DNA of 64,000 bases from a virus, in IMG/VR virus record IMGVR_UViG_3300037882_002341, positions 1 through 64,000 of that record, one strand, 5' to 3'. The notes beneath the pieces are model-generated. The model did not search any database and was not told the DNA's origin. It saw nothing but the letters and a program-made list of their open reading frames with translations. This document shows, piece by piece, positions 12,620 to 20,657 of the stretch (positions within the stretch are counted from its first letter, which is position 1; each line of letters opens with the position of its first letter). Position numbers and translations under genes: made by a program.

Positions 12620-13669
12620 CTAGAACCCGACCTCCGCCGGGTTGACGACGTTGTCCTCCGTGTTGGAGGGAGCGAAGTTGCCCGAGGGGGCTTCCATGGG
12701 TCCCGGACCCGACGGTCCGAAGCGCTGGTTCCCGCCCGAGTTCTGGCTGTTCCGAGCCTGGGCCCGGCCCGCGAAGGGGATTCCCTTGATCTCGGAGATC
12801 TGCTTCCAGATCGGCGAGGCCTTGATCTCCCGGAGGAGGTGATCGCTCACCACCTTGCTCCGCTGTCCACGGCTGAAGACCTGCCCGCGGAAGCGACGCG
12901 TCTGCTGACGCCGGTTGTTCATGCGGTCCATGACGGGCACTCCCGTCAGGTTGCCGGCCTCGTCCGTTCCCCAGGTGAAGTAGAGTCCCAGCCCCGGGAG
13001 ACGCGACGAGGACCACTGGTCCGAGTGCGGGTTGACGATGAGGTTCCCGTCCTTGCCGATCGGGCAGAAGAGGAACGGCGTGTAGCCGATCTTCGAAGCC
13101 GGGAACTCGATGATGTGGGTGATGCGCTCGCGGCCCTTGATGGCCTTGAGCCAGCCCTTGTTCTTGAACTCCTCCAGCAGTTCGGGGTTCTCGTTGATGC
13201 TCTTGATGGCGTCGGCCATCAGGTTGTCGAGCTCGATCGTCGAGGGCACGTCCGAGGCGAAGTACGTGTCCGAACCGGAGCCCTGCTCTCCGAAGCGGAG
13301 GCTCACGGCGCTGCCCGAGGCCTTCATGTTCCCGCGGGGGTTGAGGCCGCAGGCTCGGCTGACCAGGACCGGAGGCAGGCTGTACTTCCCGTCCTCCTCG
13401 AGCTTGATCTCGCGGGAGACCCAGAGTTCGGAGGCGGCCCTGTGCTTGTTCTTCTTCTCGGGACGTCCGGGACCGAAGACGAACTGGATGTTCGCTCCGT
13501 TCACGTTGTTCTGCTGGTCCTTCTCGATCAGCAGGTTGAGTCCGGTGACGTGAGGCGGGATGGGCTCGGCCCTCACGACCTGGAGGTTCGGCAGGACCTC
13601 CTGGAGCCACTTGTCGGCGAGCGAAGCGGCGACGGCCACGGCGACGGTGGCCCTGTTCTTTCTGGACAT
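12620..13669 (-). CDS. abundant-looking protein of unknown function (349 aa)
   Basis: Start MSRKNRATVAVAV with a near-perfect AGGAGGA Shine-Dalgarno; the longer frame runs through a tRNA gene. Codons are strongly biased to C/G endings (CTC, GTC, ATC, AAG), the pattern expected of a highly expressed gene. The N-terminal ~280 residues look globular (segments QFVFGPGRPEKKN, DTYFASDVPSTIELDNLMAD, KIGYTPFLFCPIGKDGN). The last ~60 residues are Gly/Pro/Asn rich and disordered, ending with an acidic stretch as in single-stranded-DNA-binding proteins. That resemblance is only compositional, and I cannot assign a function. Its leader has a hairpin and an upstream tRNA-Leu. Confidence 0.75.
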   Translation of the reverse strand: MSRKNRATVAVAVAASLADKWLQEVLPNLQVVRAEPIPPHVTGLNLLIEKDQQNNVNGANIQFVFGPGRPEKKNKHRAASELWVSREIKLEEDGKYSLPPVLVSRACGLNPRGNMKASGSAVSLRFGEQGSGSDTYFASDVPSTIELDNLMADAIKSINENPELLEEFKNKGWLKAIKGRERITHIIEFPASKIGYTPFLFCPIGKDGNLIVNPHSDQWSSSRLPGLGLYFTWGTDEAGNLTGVPVMDRMNNRRQQTRRFRGQVFSRGQRSKVVSDHLLREIKASPIWKQISEIKGIPFAGRAQARNSQNSGGNQRFGPSGPGPMEAPSGNFAPSNTEDNVVNPAEVGF

Positions 13670-13687
13670 TTCTGTCCTCCTGTTTGT

Positions 13688-13710
13688 GTACACACGACAG
13701 CCCTGTGTAC
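13688..13710 (-). promoter_or_regulatory. 5'-leader hairpin before the 12620-13669 gene
   Basis: GTACAC/GTGTAC stem (13688-13693 with 13705-13710) about 20 bases upstream of the Shine-Dalgarno. Similar leader hairpins precede other genes of this block. Likely stabilises the mRNA 5' end. Confidence 0.45.
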
Positions 13711-13771
13711 TGGGCGTGATCTCCTCGAAAGAGAAGATGCAGAGTAAGAGAAAGGAAGAGAAGAGTTCAGC

Positions 13772-13854
13772 TGGGCGAGGAGGGAGTCGAACCCTCACGC
13801 TCTTGCGAGCAGGAGATTTTAAATCTCCAGTGTCTGCCATTCCACCACACGCCC
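13772..13854 (-). tRNA. tRNA-Leu (UAA)
   Basis: Class II cloverleaf: acceptor GGGCGTG/CTCGCCC, anticodon arm GGAGA-TTTAAAA-TCTCC, long variable arm GCTCGCAAGAGC, T-arm GAGGG-TTCGACT-CCCTC. CCA not encoded. Confidence 0.92.
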
Positions 13855-13870
13855 AGGCTTGAGACGGGTA

Positions 13871-14452
13871 CTACTGAGCGTAGCTGGGCATCGACGGAGC
13901 GATACCCTCGAACGGGGAGGTACGGGTCTCCCTGGTCCGTTCCTGTCTGGGCTCGGGCTGAGTCTGGGGCTCGGAGTAGTCCATCTCCTGCCCGTTGTAC
14001 GTGTCCTGCTCGTCGATGTAGCTGAACGGTGTGGACCTCCGGGCGAGTTCCCGGGTGACCTCGCTGTCCGACATCCGGCTGACGATCAGGGCCCAGTTGC
14101 CCTTCTGGGGGCCTTCGATGGTCTCGATCAGGGCGATGCGCCTGGCCTGGGGGTCCACCTTCGAGAGCTGGCGTCCCATGGCCCATTCGGCCTTGCGGTT
14201 CTCGGCCTTGTCCCACCCGTACTTCGTGGACTGGCCGTACTGCGAGCCTGCGATGGAGCTGGCTGCTGACTTCAGGATGTCGCCGAGCATCATGAACGGT
14301 GTGGCCAGGGCGTTGCCCAGTTCACCGGTGGCGACTCCTGCGCAGTGAGTGCTGTGTACGAGCCTGTTGCCCACTGCGGGCATGGGGACGAGACGTCCGT
14401 TGCGCACGACGAGCACGTGGTCCTTGGGGATACGACTTTCCTGGACTCGCAT
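13871..14452 (-). CDS. hypothetical protein
   Basis: 193 residues from MRVQESRIPKD, chosen for the AGGAGGG eight bases upstream. Segments: DHVLVVRNGRLVPMPAVGNR, an Ala/Ser-rich stretch LKSAASSIAGSQYGQS, KGNWALIVSRMSDSEVTREL, and a disordered Pro/Glu/Thr-rich tail. No catalytic motif. Codon bias matches the neighbour downstream of the tRNA-Leu. Confidence 0.7.
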   Translation of the reverse strand: MRVQESRIPKDHVLVVRNGRLVPMPAVGNRLVHSTHCAGVATGELGNALATPFMMLGDILKSAASSIAGSQYGQSTKYGWDKAENRKAEWAMGRQLSKVDPQARRIALIETIEGPQKGNWALIVSRMSDSEVTRELARRSTPFSYIDEQDTYNGQEMDYSEPQTQPEPRQERTRETRTSPFEGIAPSMPSYAQ

Positions 14453-14517
14453 TGAGCCCTCCTGAGAAAGAGAAAAAGAAACCACAAGAGAGGAAGAGAG
14501 AAGAGAAAGAGGTATTC

Positions 14518-14772
14518 TTATGCTACGTTCCTCCTTCCTCGCCTGAGGCTAGTTGTGGTCTGTTGTTCCAGGACAAAGCCCGTAGGGCGCATGTCCGGGA
14601 ATGCCTGATTCAGGACACTCTGCCTGAACTCTGGACTTGAGATCACAACAATTGTTGCCTTGAGCACTGCATCGGCTACGCTTTCGCGCTTGGCCTTAGC
14701 AGAGGCTATGGCAACTATTGTTGCAATACCCGCTCCCAGGAGGAAACACACGAGACCGATGATGATTGTCAT
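14518..14772 (-). CDS. membrane-anchored hypothetical protein (84 aa)
   Basis: Starts MTIIIGLVCFLLGAGIATIV, a single N-terminal membrane helix, followed by a polar helical part (KAKRESVADAVLKATIVVI) and a basic tail (SLRRGRRNVA). Its ATG overlaps the TGA of the upstream gene (ATGA), which supports this start over the longer frame to 14907. Confidence 0.65.
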   Translation of the reverse strand: MTIIIGLVCFLLGAGIATIVAIASAKAKRESVADAVLKATIVVISSPEFRQSVLNQAFPDMRPTGFVLEQQTTTSLRRGRRNVA

Positions 14773-14948
14773 GGTTTGAAGATCCCGATGTAGGTGAGAT
14801 CGTTGTTGTTCTTGTTGAACATGAAGAGCTTGAAGCCACTCTTCTTGTCCTCGATGCGAACGTCTTCTACGACCTTCTCGGGGGACTCCCTGAGCATGGG
14901 CCACCATGTGTAGTCGTCGAAGATTACGTAGAACAGGTACTTATCCAT
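14769..14948 (-). CDS. hypothetical protein (59 aa)
   Basis: MDKYLFYVIFDDYTWWPMLR, then VEDVRIEDKKSGFKLFMFNK and LTYIGIFKP. An alpha-beta miniprotein. The YI-x-IF/YLGIM ending resembles the proteins encoded at 15293 and 15567, so the three may be distant relatives. Coupled to the next gene by ATGA. Confidence 0.65.
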   Translation of the reverse strand: MDKYLFYVIFDDYTWWPMLRESPEKVVEDVRIEDKKSGFKLFMFNKNNNDLTYIGIFKP

Positions 14949-14957
14949 GTTTAGCCC

Positions 14958-15290
14958 CTACATGTCGAGCTGATTTCTCAGCCTCTTCTTTTCGAAGTAG
15001 AGGATCATGGTTAGCATAAGTCCAAAGACTAACCCCGCAGTGAATCCCGTCAGGGTGAATCCGAGGCCATATGTCAACCCCCAAGATAGACCAATGTCAA
15101 TGATCCATGACACTGGGCCCCATGTGATCACTCTCTTCAACCAAGTAGGAGTGAACACGTACGCGAAGCCTACTGAGAACAACATGACAATTCCCAGTAA
15201 TGCCCCGTTGATGATCAGGTGGGCTCCCGACAGGGAGGCCAGGAGTATGACTACTCCGAAGATTGCGCACAGAATCCAGAACGACTTCAT
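14958..15290 (-). CDS. integral membrane protein, about 4 TM helices
   Basis: 110 residues, almost entirely hydrophobic: MKSFWILCAIFGVVILLASL, GALLGIVMLFSVGFAYVF, WIIDIGLSWGLTYGLGFT, AGLVFGLMLTMILYF, then a basic tail KKRLRNQLDM. Inner-membrane protein. Not recognised as a holin family. Confidence 0.7.
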   Translation of the reverse strand: MKSFWILCAIFGVVILLASLSGAHLIINGALLGIVMLFSVGFAYVFTPTWLKRVITWGPVSWIIDIGLSWGLTYGLGFTLTGFTAGLVFGLMLTMILYFEKKRLRNQLDM

Positions 15291-15292
15291 GT

Positions 15293-15502
15293 CTACCTTC
15301 CCTTATATGGCTCGAGGACCCACTTCTTGTGCATGATCCCGAGGTACCTGAAGTCTACGTCCACCTGCTCGTAGATCTCGAGGGGATAGGTCGAGTTCCT
15401 GTCCACCCTGTTCTGGAAGGCCAGGATAGCATCCTCCACGTTTTCCGCCTCACAGTGCCAGAAAGTCCCACCCGTGTAGTGGATAGCGAAGTACTTCTTC
15501 AT
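15293..15502 (-). CDS. hypothetical protein (69 aa)
   Basis: Starts MKKYFAIHYTGGTFWHCEA with CAGGAGA upstream. Contains ENVEDAILAFQNRV and RYLGIMHKKWV. The strand-helix-strand order is similar to the two neighbours of comparable size, suggesting a small duplicated family. No function assigned. Confidence 0.65.
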   Translation of the reverse strand: MKKYFAIHYTGGTFWHCEAENVEDAILAFQNRVDRNSTYPLEIYEQVDVDFRYLGIMHKKWVLEPYKGR

Positions 15503-15566
15503 GTTTATCTCCTGTGAGAAGAAGAGAGAAATAGACCAAGAGGTAGAGAAAGGGAAGAAAAGACTA

Positions 15567-15830
15567 CTACTTGAGCTGCCAGCCCAGTTCCATCCTCCCA
15601 CAGTAGACGAGATTGTTGTTGTCACCCATGCTCTTCTTCCAGTAGAGGAAGACCATGTGTCCCTCTGTCAGGTTCTTGTGTTTCAGTTCCTTGGCGATCT
15701 TCTTCATTGCGCTTTCCCGGTCCGTGTCCATTACAACGATGTACTGACCTTCGTGTAGTGCGTAGAAGAAGAACTCTTCCGTGTCCTGTTCTCCCCCTCC
15801 CAGTTCCTCGAAAACCTTTGCTATGCTCAT
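15567..15830 (-). CDS. hypothetical protein (87 aa)
   Basis: MSIAKVFEELGGGEQDTEEF, FFYALHEGQYIVVMDTDRES, AMKKIAKELKHKNL, YCGRMELGWQLK. It shares the layout beta strand, D-x-[DE]-x-A-[MI] helix and C-terminal Y-x-G strand with the 15293 product. GGAGA six bases before the ATG, and a CCCCTGCAGGGG palindrome (15846-15857) directly before that. Confidence 0.65.
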   Translation of the reverse strand: MSIAKVFEELGGGEQDTEEFFFYALHEGQYIVVMDTDRESAMKKIAKELKHKNLTEGHMVFLYWKKSMGDNNNLVYCGRMELGWQLK

Positions 15831-16056
15831 GTACCTATCTCCTTTCCCCTGCAGGGGACACGTGATAAGACCACAACGTAAGAAGGAGAGAGGAAAGCCT
15901 ACTGTTTACAGAGTGTATTTCTATGGTTTAGGTGGGTTTAAGTATGTGTTTAGCGGGGATCTATTTGAACGAGTAGGTTTATCGAGGATTAGCTTTGAGC
16001 TCGGAAATTCCGGTTGGATGGGATAATCCGGGTCAATTGAGGTTACGTACCTCATT
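15831..16056 (-). other. intergenic leader region, no gene supported
   Basis: About 225 bases upstream of the 15567-15830 gene. The plus strand has an open stretch (VYRVYFYGLGGFKYVFSGDL) without a usable start. The minus strand is open nowhere useful. It probably holds the promoter of the downstream unit, but I see no clear -10/-35 pair. Confidence 0.4.
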
Positions 16057-16090
16057 TAAAACAAAAGGAGTAGGTGATGTCCCTACTCCT
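16057..16090 (-). terminator. rho-independent terminator of the 16117-17844 gene
   Basis: Read on the minus strand: AGGAGTAGG, 7-base loop, CCTACTCCT (9 bp), then TTTTGTTTT. Confidence 0.85.
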
Positions 16091-16116
16091 AATGTTGTGT
16101 ACGTCGTGAGGCTCAG

Positions 16117-17844
16117 TTAGCCTACGACACGCTTGAGCGCATCGAGGAACTGTTCGCCCCCAAGACGGAGCTTGACCACCCAGGTCCGCCCCTCATTCAG
16201 GTCCAGGTGATGGGTGACCTTGCCGTCACACCAACTCCTGTCCTTCGTGAAGGTGGCCCCCGTGGTCCACTGCATCAGTACGATGTAGCTCCGGAAGATC
16301 TTGCTCCTGCCACACAGCAGGCAGCGCCAGTCTCCAGACGTACCCCGGATCTTCCAGGTGTCGTCCATCTCGAAGGCGGCCTTGCCCAGGAGCTTCTCCT
16401 GGGTGTACCGACAGTCCGTCGTGTCCTTCACGAACAGGCTGTAGACTCCGAAGTCACCGGTCTCCCGGTACTGTGTCGCGAACATGTTCCTCACACTGTT
16501 CACGAGGTTCCAGTACCAGTCGCCCTTCTCCGTGACCCTCTTGCTGCAGTGGTCACAGCGAGACTGACGCAGGCTCCGTTTGCCCGCGCACAGCCTCTTG
16601 AATGTCGGAATCTCCGTGTCCCAGCCGATCGGCATGACCAGTCCACTGTTCCTCAGGTTGAGCCTGGGGCGCAGCGTCTCCTCTTCACACAGCCACCGCT
16701 TGAGCAGGCTCTTGGCCCGCTTGACGATGAAGTCCGTGTGGAGCTTGGTGAATCCACGATCTGACTCGTACCCCCAGCCTTCGCCGGGAACGTAGACAGG
16801 CCTGTGAATCCTGGTCTCCCAGGGCAACCGCTCAAGGGACTTGATGCCCTTGATGATCACCACGGGATCCGCTTCGAGCCTGGGAGCATGGACGTGGTAG
16901 TACTTGATGTTGTCCACCATGTCCTGGAGCCTCTTCAGCCCTCCGTGGCGCTGGATCCAGGTACAGAATCCACCCACGTAGTCTGACCGATAGTCCCAGA
17001 ACGGGTACCTCTCGGTCATGTCCCTGAACTCGTCCCTCGCCCACGTCACGGCCCGGCGATCCGTGTGGTGCATGGGATAGTCCGGAAGGACCATGTCCAT
17101 GTCATCACGATCACCCAGATCGTTCTGTGAGTCGAGGGCTTCCTGAAGCACCAGAGAGGTCGGCCTCATCGCCGAGATCACCCTGGCATTCAGGTCGTAG
17201 TACTGCTTCTCTTCGAGGGTATACGTCACCCACGATTCCGAGCAGTGAGTCCTGTGGGCTGCGATGTCCCACTCGTCAGGGGCCTCATCCACCGGGTGGA
17301 GGAGCTTGAGCTCTGCCTTCGTCAGGCGAGGCTTCTTGACCTTGAAGCCTGAGGCGCAGCCAGCAGTCGGATCGGCCTTCTGCAGGCTCTTCAGACGCTT
17401 CTTTGCCTCCTTCAGCCTCTTGATCCGGTCAGCCTCCATGGGATCGGTGTCCGGTGAGATCTTCCCCACCTTCTGCCTCCTCCATGCAAAGGCCTTCCAA
17501 GCCTCAGCGAGCCTAGACCTTTCGGCCATCAGCCCGTAGAGTTGGGAGCTCTTCTCCCAGGCCTGGGCCTCAGCCACGATCGCCGAGTACTCCGAGAGGA
17601 GCCGCTTCAGCGCCATGTTGGGACGCTTGACGACACCCTCTTCCGTGAGCACATCTTCGAACGCAGGCACTTCGAGGAACTCTTCCTTCTCGCGCAGATG
17701 CGAGAGGACGAGCCTACGAAGCACCTCTGCCTTGGCCCACCCTGCATCGATAGGGTCTTCCCTGTTCCGATACGTGACGGACTCGTCAGGTGAGCTGTGG
17801 AAGAGATATTCCATGAGCTCATCGACTCTCTCTTGCTCACTCAT
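16117..17844 (-). CDS. large protein of unknown function with C-x2-C pairs (575 aa)
   Basis: Start MSEQERVDELMEY behind AAAGGAGG; an earlier in-frame ATG has no such site. Residues ~60-190 are helical and charged (SRLAEAWKAFAWRRQKVG, RIKRLKEAKKRLKSLQKA). The centre has GGFCTWIQRHGGLKRLQDMV. The C-terminal third has RCDHCSKRV and RCLLCGRSKIF, plausibly one zinc ribbon. A KLLGKAAFE segment recurs in the 18824 product as ELLGKAAFS. No nuclease or helicase motif found. GC-rich codons and its own terminator suggest a separate, well expressed unit. Confidence 0.75.
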   Translation of the reverse strand: MSEQERVDELMEYLFHSSPDESVTYRNREDPIDAGWAKAEVLRRLVLSHLREKEEFLEVPAFEDVLTEEGVVKRPNMALKRLLSEYSAIVAEAQAWEKSSQLYGLMAERSRLAEAWKAFAWRRQKVGKISPDTDPMEADRIKRLKEAKKRLKSLQKADPTAGCASGFKVKKPRLTKAELKLLHPVDEAPDEWDIAAHRTHCSESWVTYTLEEKQYYDLNARVISAMRPTSLVLQEALDSQNDLGDRDDMDMVLPDYPMHHTDRRAVTWARDEFRDMTERYPFWDYRSDYVGGFCTWIQRHGGLKRLQDMVDNIKYYHVHAPRLEADPVVIIKGIKSLERLPWETRIHRPVYVPGEGWGYESDRGFTKLHTDFIVKRAKSLLKRWLCEEETLRPRLNLRNSGLVMPIGWDTEIPTFKRLCAGKRSLRQSRCDHCSKRVTEKGDWYWNLVNSVRNMFATQYRETGDFGVYSLFVKDTTDCRYTQEKLLGKAAFEMDDTWKIRGTSGDWRCLLCGRSKIFRSYIVLMQWTTGATFTKDRSWCDGKVTHHLDLNEGRTWVVKLRLGGEQFLDALKRVVG

Positions 17845-17917
17845 TTGAGTGGTACCTCCTTTGGGTGAGCAACTCTCGGTGCTTTCTTTAGTGAGGTGCA
17901 CCTAAGCCTCATTGAAA

Positions 17918-17960
17918 ATAAAGAAACAAAAGGGCAGAGCCTGCAAAGCAGGATGCCCTT
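17918..17960 (-). terminator. rho-independent terminator of the 17964-18236 gene
   Basis: Minus strand: GGGCA...TGCCC stem with an inner CCTGC/GCAGG stem, then TTTTGTTTCTTT. Confidence 0.8.
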
Positions 17961-17963
17961 GTC

Positions 17964-18236
17964 TCAGGAATCTGAGCAGGCAGCGCACATCTTGCTGCCA
18001 GTCAGCCTGTCGATAGGGATCTCGTTCGGGCACTGAACCCGACGGTATCCCTCTGGCTTGGACTCATCAGGGACAGTCCATCCAGCCTTGCACTGGACAG
18101 TCTTCTCTGATGAACCGGTCTGCGCACAACGAGCGTGCAGGAATGGGTTGCCAGGTCCACCAACCCTAGAGATCTCTTCTCCAGGTCTGATGTGACCGTA
18201 GCACACCCTGCATGACCCGTGGTACCGGGCACGCAT
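17964..18236 (-). CDS. zinc-finger-like protein (90 aa)
   Basis: MRARYHGSCRVCYGHIRPGE, then NPFLHARCAQTGSSEK: C-x2-C followed by H-x2-C about 26 residues later is a typical Cys3His zinc site (PARP-type-like spacing GE-I-R). A second Cys set (VQCKAG, VQCPNE, KMCAACSDS) may bind another zinc. Probably a nucleic-acid or protein adaptor. Its start is followed closely by the upstream gene at 18258. Confidence 0.7.
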   Translation of the reverse strand: MRARYHGSCRVCYGHIRPGEEISRVGGPGNPFLHARCAQTGSSEKTVQCKAGWTVPDESKPEGYRRVQCPNEIPIDRLTGSKMCAACSDS

Positions 18237-18257
18237 GTTGACCTCCCTTGAATGAAC

Positions 18258-18713
18258 CTACTCGACGTCCTTCACCTCGGATCCACATCCCAGACAGATC
18301 GACGACTCTCCGTATCGATCGATCATGTCAGCCGAACAGCACGGGCTGACGTGGAACTTCTCAGGTTCCTTCGGTGCCCTCTCTTCCTTTTCCTGGACGT
18401 CCGACCAGTACTCGTACCCACACGTGGGATCGCAGAACTTCGCTTCCGCGAGGTCCAGCACATACGGACTGAGCAGGTCCTTCCCGCACTGAGAGCACGT
18501 TCCCATCGGAGTGACAGCCTCGTAGACGATCCCCACCGAGCTGAGATCGTTGATCCCCTGAGCTCGCATCTCTTCTCCGAGCCAGAGACGCTTCTCGATC
18601 ATGACCCCGATGGCCAGCTTCGCAGCGGTCTCCTTATCCTCTGCGTTCACCTGGCAGATCCAGGGGTCACAGGCTCCCTGTCCTGGGTGGATCCAAACAT
18701 TCCATGTCTTCAT
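18258..18713 (-). CDS. hypothetical protein with several C-x2-C pairs (151 aa)
   Basis: Start MKTWNVWIHPGQG with AAGGAG five bases upstream. The N-terminal ~65 residues are an alpha-beta domain. Then GTCSQCGKDLLSPYVLDLAE, KFCDPTCGYEYW and SPCCSADMI, ICLGCGSEV form four Cys pairs, two likely zinc ribbons. No known family. Confidence 0.7.
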   Translation of the reverse strand: MKTWNVWIHPGQGACDPWICQVNAEDKETAAKLAIGVMIEKRLWLGEEMRAQGINDLSSVGIVYEAVTPMGTCSQCGKDLLSPYVLDLAEAKFCDPTCGYEYWSDVQEKEERAPKEPEKFHVSPCCSADMIDRYGESSICLGCGSEVKDVE

Positions 18714-18764
18714 ACTGCTCCTTGGCCATATTGGTAACTGGGTTGGCCAGACCCACTTAAGTAG

Positions 18765-18800
18765 TAAAGAAACAAAGGGCCCACCCGTTAGGGCGAGCCC
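18765..18800 (-). terminator. rho-independent terminator of the 18824-19294 gene
   Basis: Minus strand: GGGC/GCCC and CCC/GGG nested stems (18777-18800), then TTTGTTTCTTTA, the same tail as the neighbouring terminators. Confidence 0.75.
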
Positions 18801-18823
18801 AGTGTTCATGTCCTAGTCAGAGA

Positions 18824-19294
18824 CTAGAACTGCAGGTCCGTGTCCGGAGCCTGAGAGACGGTGGCCTTCTTCGCCAGGTACGCCTTCACGGCCTCCTGGG
18901 TCGGGGCCTGCCGGGTGAAGCGGTTCCTCTGCACTCCGGCCTCCTCCTCCTTGAGGAAGGTGTCGTGGACGATCTGGTCCACGTACGTCTGGACACCGTC
19001 GGTTCCCATCAACTCACGGCCGATGAGGCAGCCGTAGCAGCGGAAGTACCCCGACGACGGGGACGCCTGGTAGACGCCCGTGCCGAGACAGCTCGTGCAC
19101 TCCCTGGAGGGCTTCAGGGTCTCCAGGTACTTCACGAACGCCACGATGTGCTCGCGCCCCTTGACGAAGGTCTTCGAGTCGGTGGACTCGACGAACTTCT
19201 CACGGATGATGCAGAGAAGGCTGAATGCCGCCTTGCCCAGCAACTCCCGCTTCGCCTGGGACTCGACCATCTCGGCGCTGTTCTTCTTGGCCAT
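18824..19294 (-). CDS. hypothetical protein with Cys4 motif (156 aa)
   Basis: MAKKNSAEMVESQAKRELLG, a helical N-terminal half, then ECTSCLGTGVYQASPSSGYF and RCYGCLIG: C-x2-C-x-G-x-G resembles a DnaJ-type or rubredoxin-like zinc knuckle. The C-terminal part is helical (TQEAVKAYLAKKATV). GGAGG precedes the ATG. Shares the [EK]LLGKAAF segment with the 16117 product, suggesting a common ancestor or partner. Confidence 0.7.
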   Translation of the reverse strand: MAKKNSAEMVESQAKRELLGKAAFSLLCIIREKFVESTDSKTFVKGREHIVAFVKYLETLKPSRECTSCLGTGVYQASPSSGYFRCYGCLIGRELMGTDGVQTYVDQIVHDTFLKEEEAGVQRNRFTRQAPTQEAVKAYLAKKATVSQAPDTDLQF

Positions 19295-19308
19295 GTTGGC
19301 CTCCTTTC

Positions 19309-19344
19309 GGTGAGTGGTACCTCACCACCTGACGATATGTCAGG
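19309..19344 (-). promoter_or_regulatory. two 5'-leader hairpins before the 18824-19294 gene
   Basis: GGTGAG/CTCACC (19309-19314 with 19321-19326) and CCTGAC/GTCAGG (19328-19333 with 19339-19344) lie just upstream of the Shine-Dalgarno. Probably mRNA-stabilising or regulatory. Confidence 0.5.
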
Positions 19345-19373
19345 TACTAGGTCTGTTCCTAGTTCAATATAGT

Positions 19374-19416
19374 AAAAGAAACAAAAGGGCAGGCCCTAAA
19401 GCCCACCCTTATGCCC
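19374..19416 (-). terminator. rho-independent terminator of the 19515-19748 gene
   Basis: Minus strand: GGGCA/TGCCC (with 19387-19391 and 19412-19416 paired) plus inner GGC/GCC, then TTTTGTTTCTTTT. Confidence 0.75.
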
Positions 19417-19514
19417 TACACTAGGCCTAGCTACAGCCTGGGTAGGTAAGTCCATGTAGTACCACCAGAGGCCCACAGTGAGTGTCCTGTGAGCCCCTGT
19501 GCATGTCCTGGTGA

Positions 19515-19748
19515 CTAGCCCTTGTTGGGCTTGTGCTGCGTGCTGGGACTTCCAGCCTCACAGAGGTAGCACCTTGGTGCCGTATTGCACACCGATGAGT
19601 GCTTGGTGCACGTGTAGTACACCTTGCCCCTGTGTTCGGGCAATGCCACGACGTGCGCTGTGCCCTTCCTGGTACGGAAGTACTCCCGTGCTTCCTCCAG
19701 GATGCAGAACACTGCGATCAACATTACGACCAACACAATGAGCTCCAT
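19515..19748 (-). CDS. membrane-anchored Cys-containing protein (77 aa)
   Basis: MELIVLVVMLIAVFCILEEA is an N-terminal membrane helix. The soluble part has YYTCTKHSSVCNTAPRCYLC, which offers four Cys for a zinc site. AAGGAGG lies before the ATG and a GATACGC/GCGTATC hairpin (19768-19787) just upstream of it. First gene of the leftward GC-rich block. Confidence 0.65.
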   Translation of the reverse strand: MELIVLVVMLIAVFCILEEAREYFRTRKGTAHVVALPEHRGKVYYTCTKHSSVCNTAPRCYLCEAGSPSTQHKPNKG

Positions 19749-20065
19749 GACAGAGCCTCCTTGAACGGATACGCGGGATTGCGTATCTCGCTAAATAAAA
19801 AGAAAGCAAGCTAGACACAATGTCAATCAGACCTACCCCGGGGCGGGAAATGGAATACAGGCAAAGTACCTACTTACAAACTCCTAGTATCCGGCCAGAT
19901 TTTCCATAAAATTTTCTGCTATAAGGTTCTGGGTCTATTAGCGACTCTTCTCTCTTCCAAGCTCTTATAAAAATTTTGTATACTCTTTTACTGTCTATAT
20001 GGACTTCTGCCATTCGGGGATACTACAATGTCTTCTTGTGCTAAGACTAGGCTCGAAAAGGAGAG
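19749..20065. promoter_or_regulatory. divergent intergenic region
   Basis: About 315 bases between outward-facing gene blocks, with no gene seen. It is AT-rich from 19870 on. A TACAAT at 20027 lies about 30 bases before the Shine-Dalgarno of the first rightward gene and could be a -10. No convincing -35 was found. Likely promoters for both blocks. Confidence 0.45.
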
Positions 20066-20269
20066 ATGTGTGATCTTATGGACAATGAGATGACTTTGGC
20101 CGAGGCCATTATCCAGGGTGAGCAAGCATGGTTGAATAGCGGGAAAGATGTCAGCATTAGAATAGGTAAGTGTGTTCTGACATTCTACGAAGGTCAGCTT
20201 GAGATGATTGAAGATGATAACGGGAAGATGGTGTCAATCCCCGGAGGCTCGGTCATTGTTAAGAAATAG
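20066..20269 (+). CDS. hypothetical small protein (67 aa)
   Basis: MCDLMDNEMTLAEAIIQGEQ with AAAAGGAGAG directly before the ATG. Then KDVSIRIGKCVLTFYEGQLE and a beta ending (VSIPGGSVIVKK). Small helix-plus-sheet protein, first of the rightward block. Unknown. Confidence 0.65.
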   Translation: MCDLMDNEMTLAEAIIQGEQAWLNSGKDVSIRIGKCVLTFYEGQLEMIEDDNGKMVSIPGGSVIVKK

Positions 20270-20657
20270 CTTTGATGGCTTTACCTACAACTCTCTTTCT
20301 AGAGAATATGATTGGTTTTCCAAGCCGCCGAATCTCATTACTCCGTATGAGTTGGTAAAGTGGGCGATAACGTGCTGTGGTTGGGCCACTCGAGACAATG
20401 CCCCACAGGGTAAGCTCTACTGGTGGGGCCCTTCGGGGCCCACTCCATGGACTGGTTCGCGCTATATTGAATACACAGACGATGGTGTAGCACTACAAGT
20501 AATGCGTTCGCACTACTCTCATTGGTGGAATCAAAGAGAGACAGTAAAGAAAGCATTCGAACTTTTGGACGCCGCAGAAGCCAAACCAGATAGTCTTCCC
20601 GGCTTTGTTATGCCAGACGAAACAGATAATGGTTTCAAGGGGACAGAAGAGGATTAA
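20256..20657 (+). CDS. hypothetical protein, TTG start
   Basis: The frame is open from 20208, but the TTG at 20256 has a strong GGAGG eight bases upstream inside the previous gene, giving a 14-base overlap and 133 residues. Contains PYELVKWAITCCGWATRDN, KLYWWGPSGPTPWTGSRYIE and MRSHYSHWWNQRETV. Trp-rich. No known motif. Confidence 0.55.
   Translation: MLRNSFDGFTYNSLSREYDWFSKPPNLITPYELVKWAITCCGWATRDNAPQGKLYWWGPSGPTPWTGSRYIEYTDDGVALQVMRSHYSHWWNQRETVKKAFELLDAAEAKPDSLPGFVMPDETDNGFKGTEED

Noticed and set aside
12527-13747. Long plus-strand open frame (406 codons) opposite the 12620-13669 gene
   Set aside because: It is the antisense shadow of a GC-ending gene. It has no Shine-Dalgarno, and its Arg/Leu/Val/Asp-heavy composition is typical of antisense frames. 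The minus-strand frame has strong start signals.
15781-16026. Plus-strand frame of 81 codons before the 15567 gene
   Set aside because: First half is antisense to a convincing gene, the second half has no start codon with a ribosome-binding site.
16207-16764. Plus-strand open frame opposite the 16117-17844 gene
   Set aside because: Same antisense effect of high GC at third positions; no start signal and no motif.
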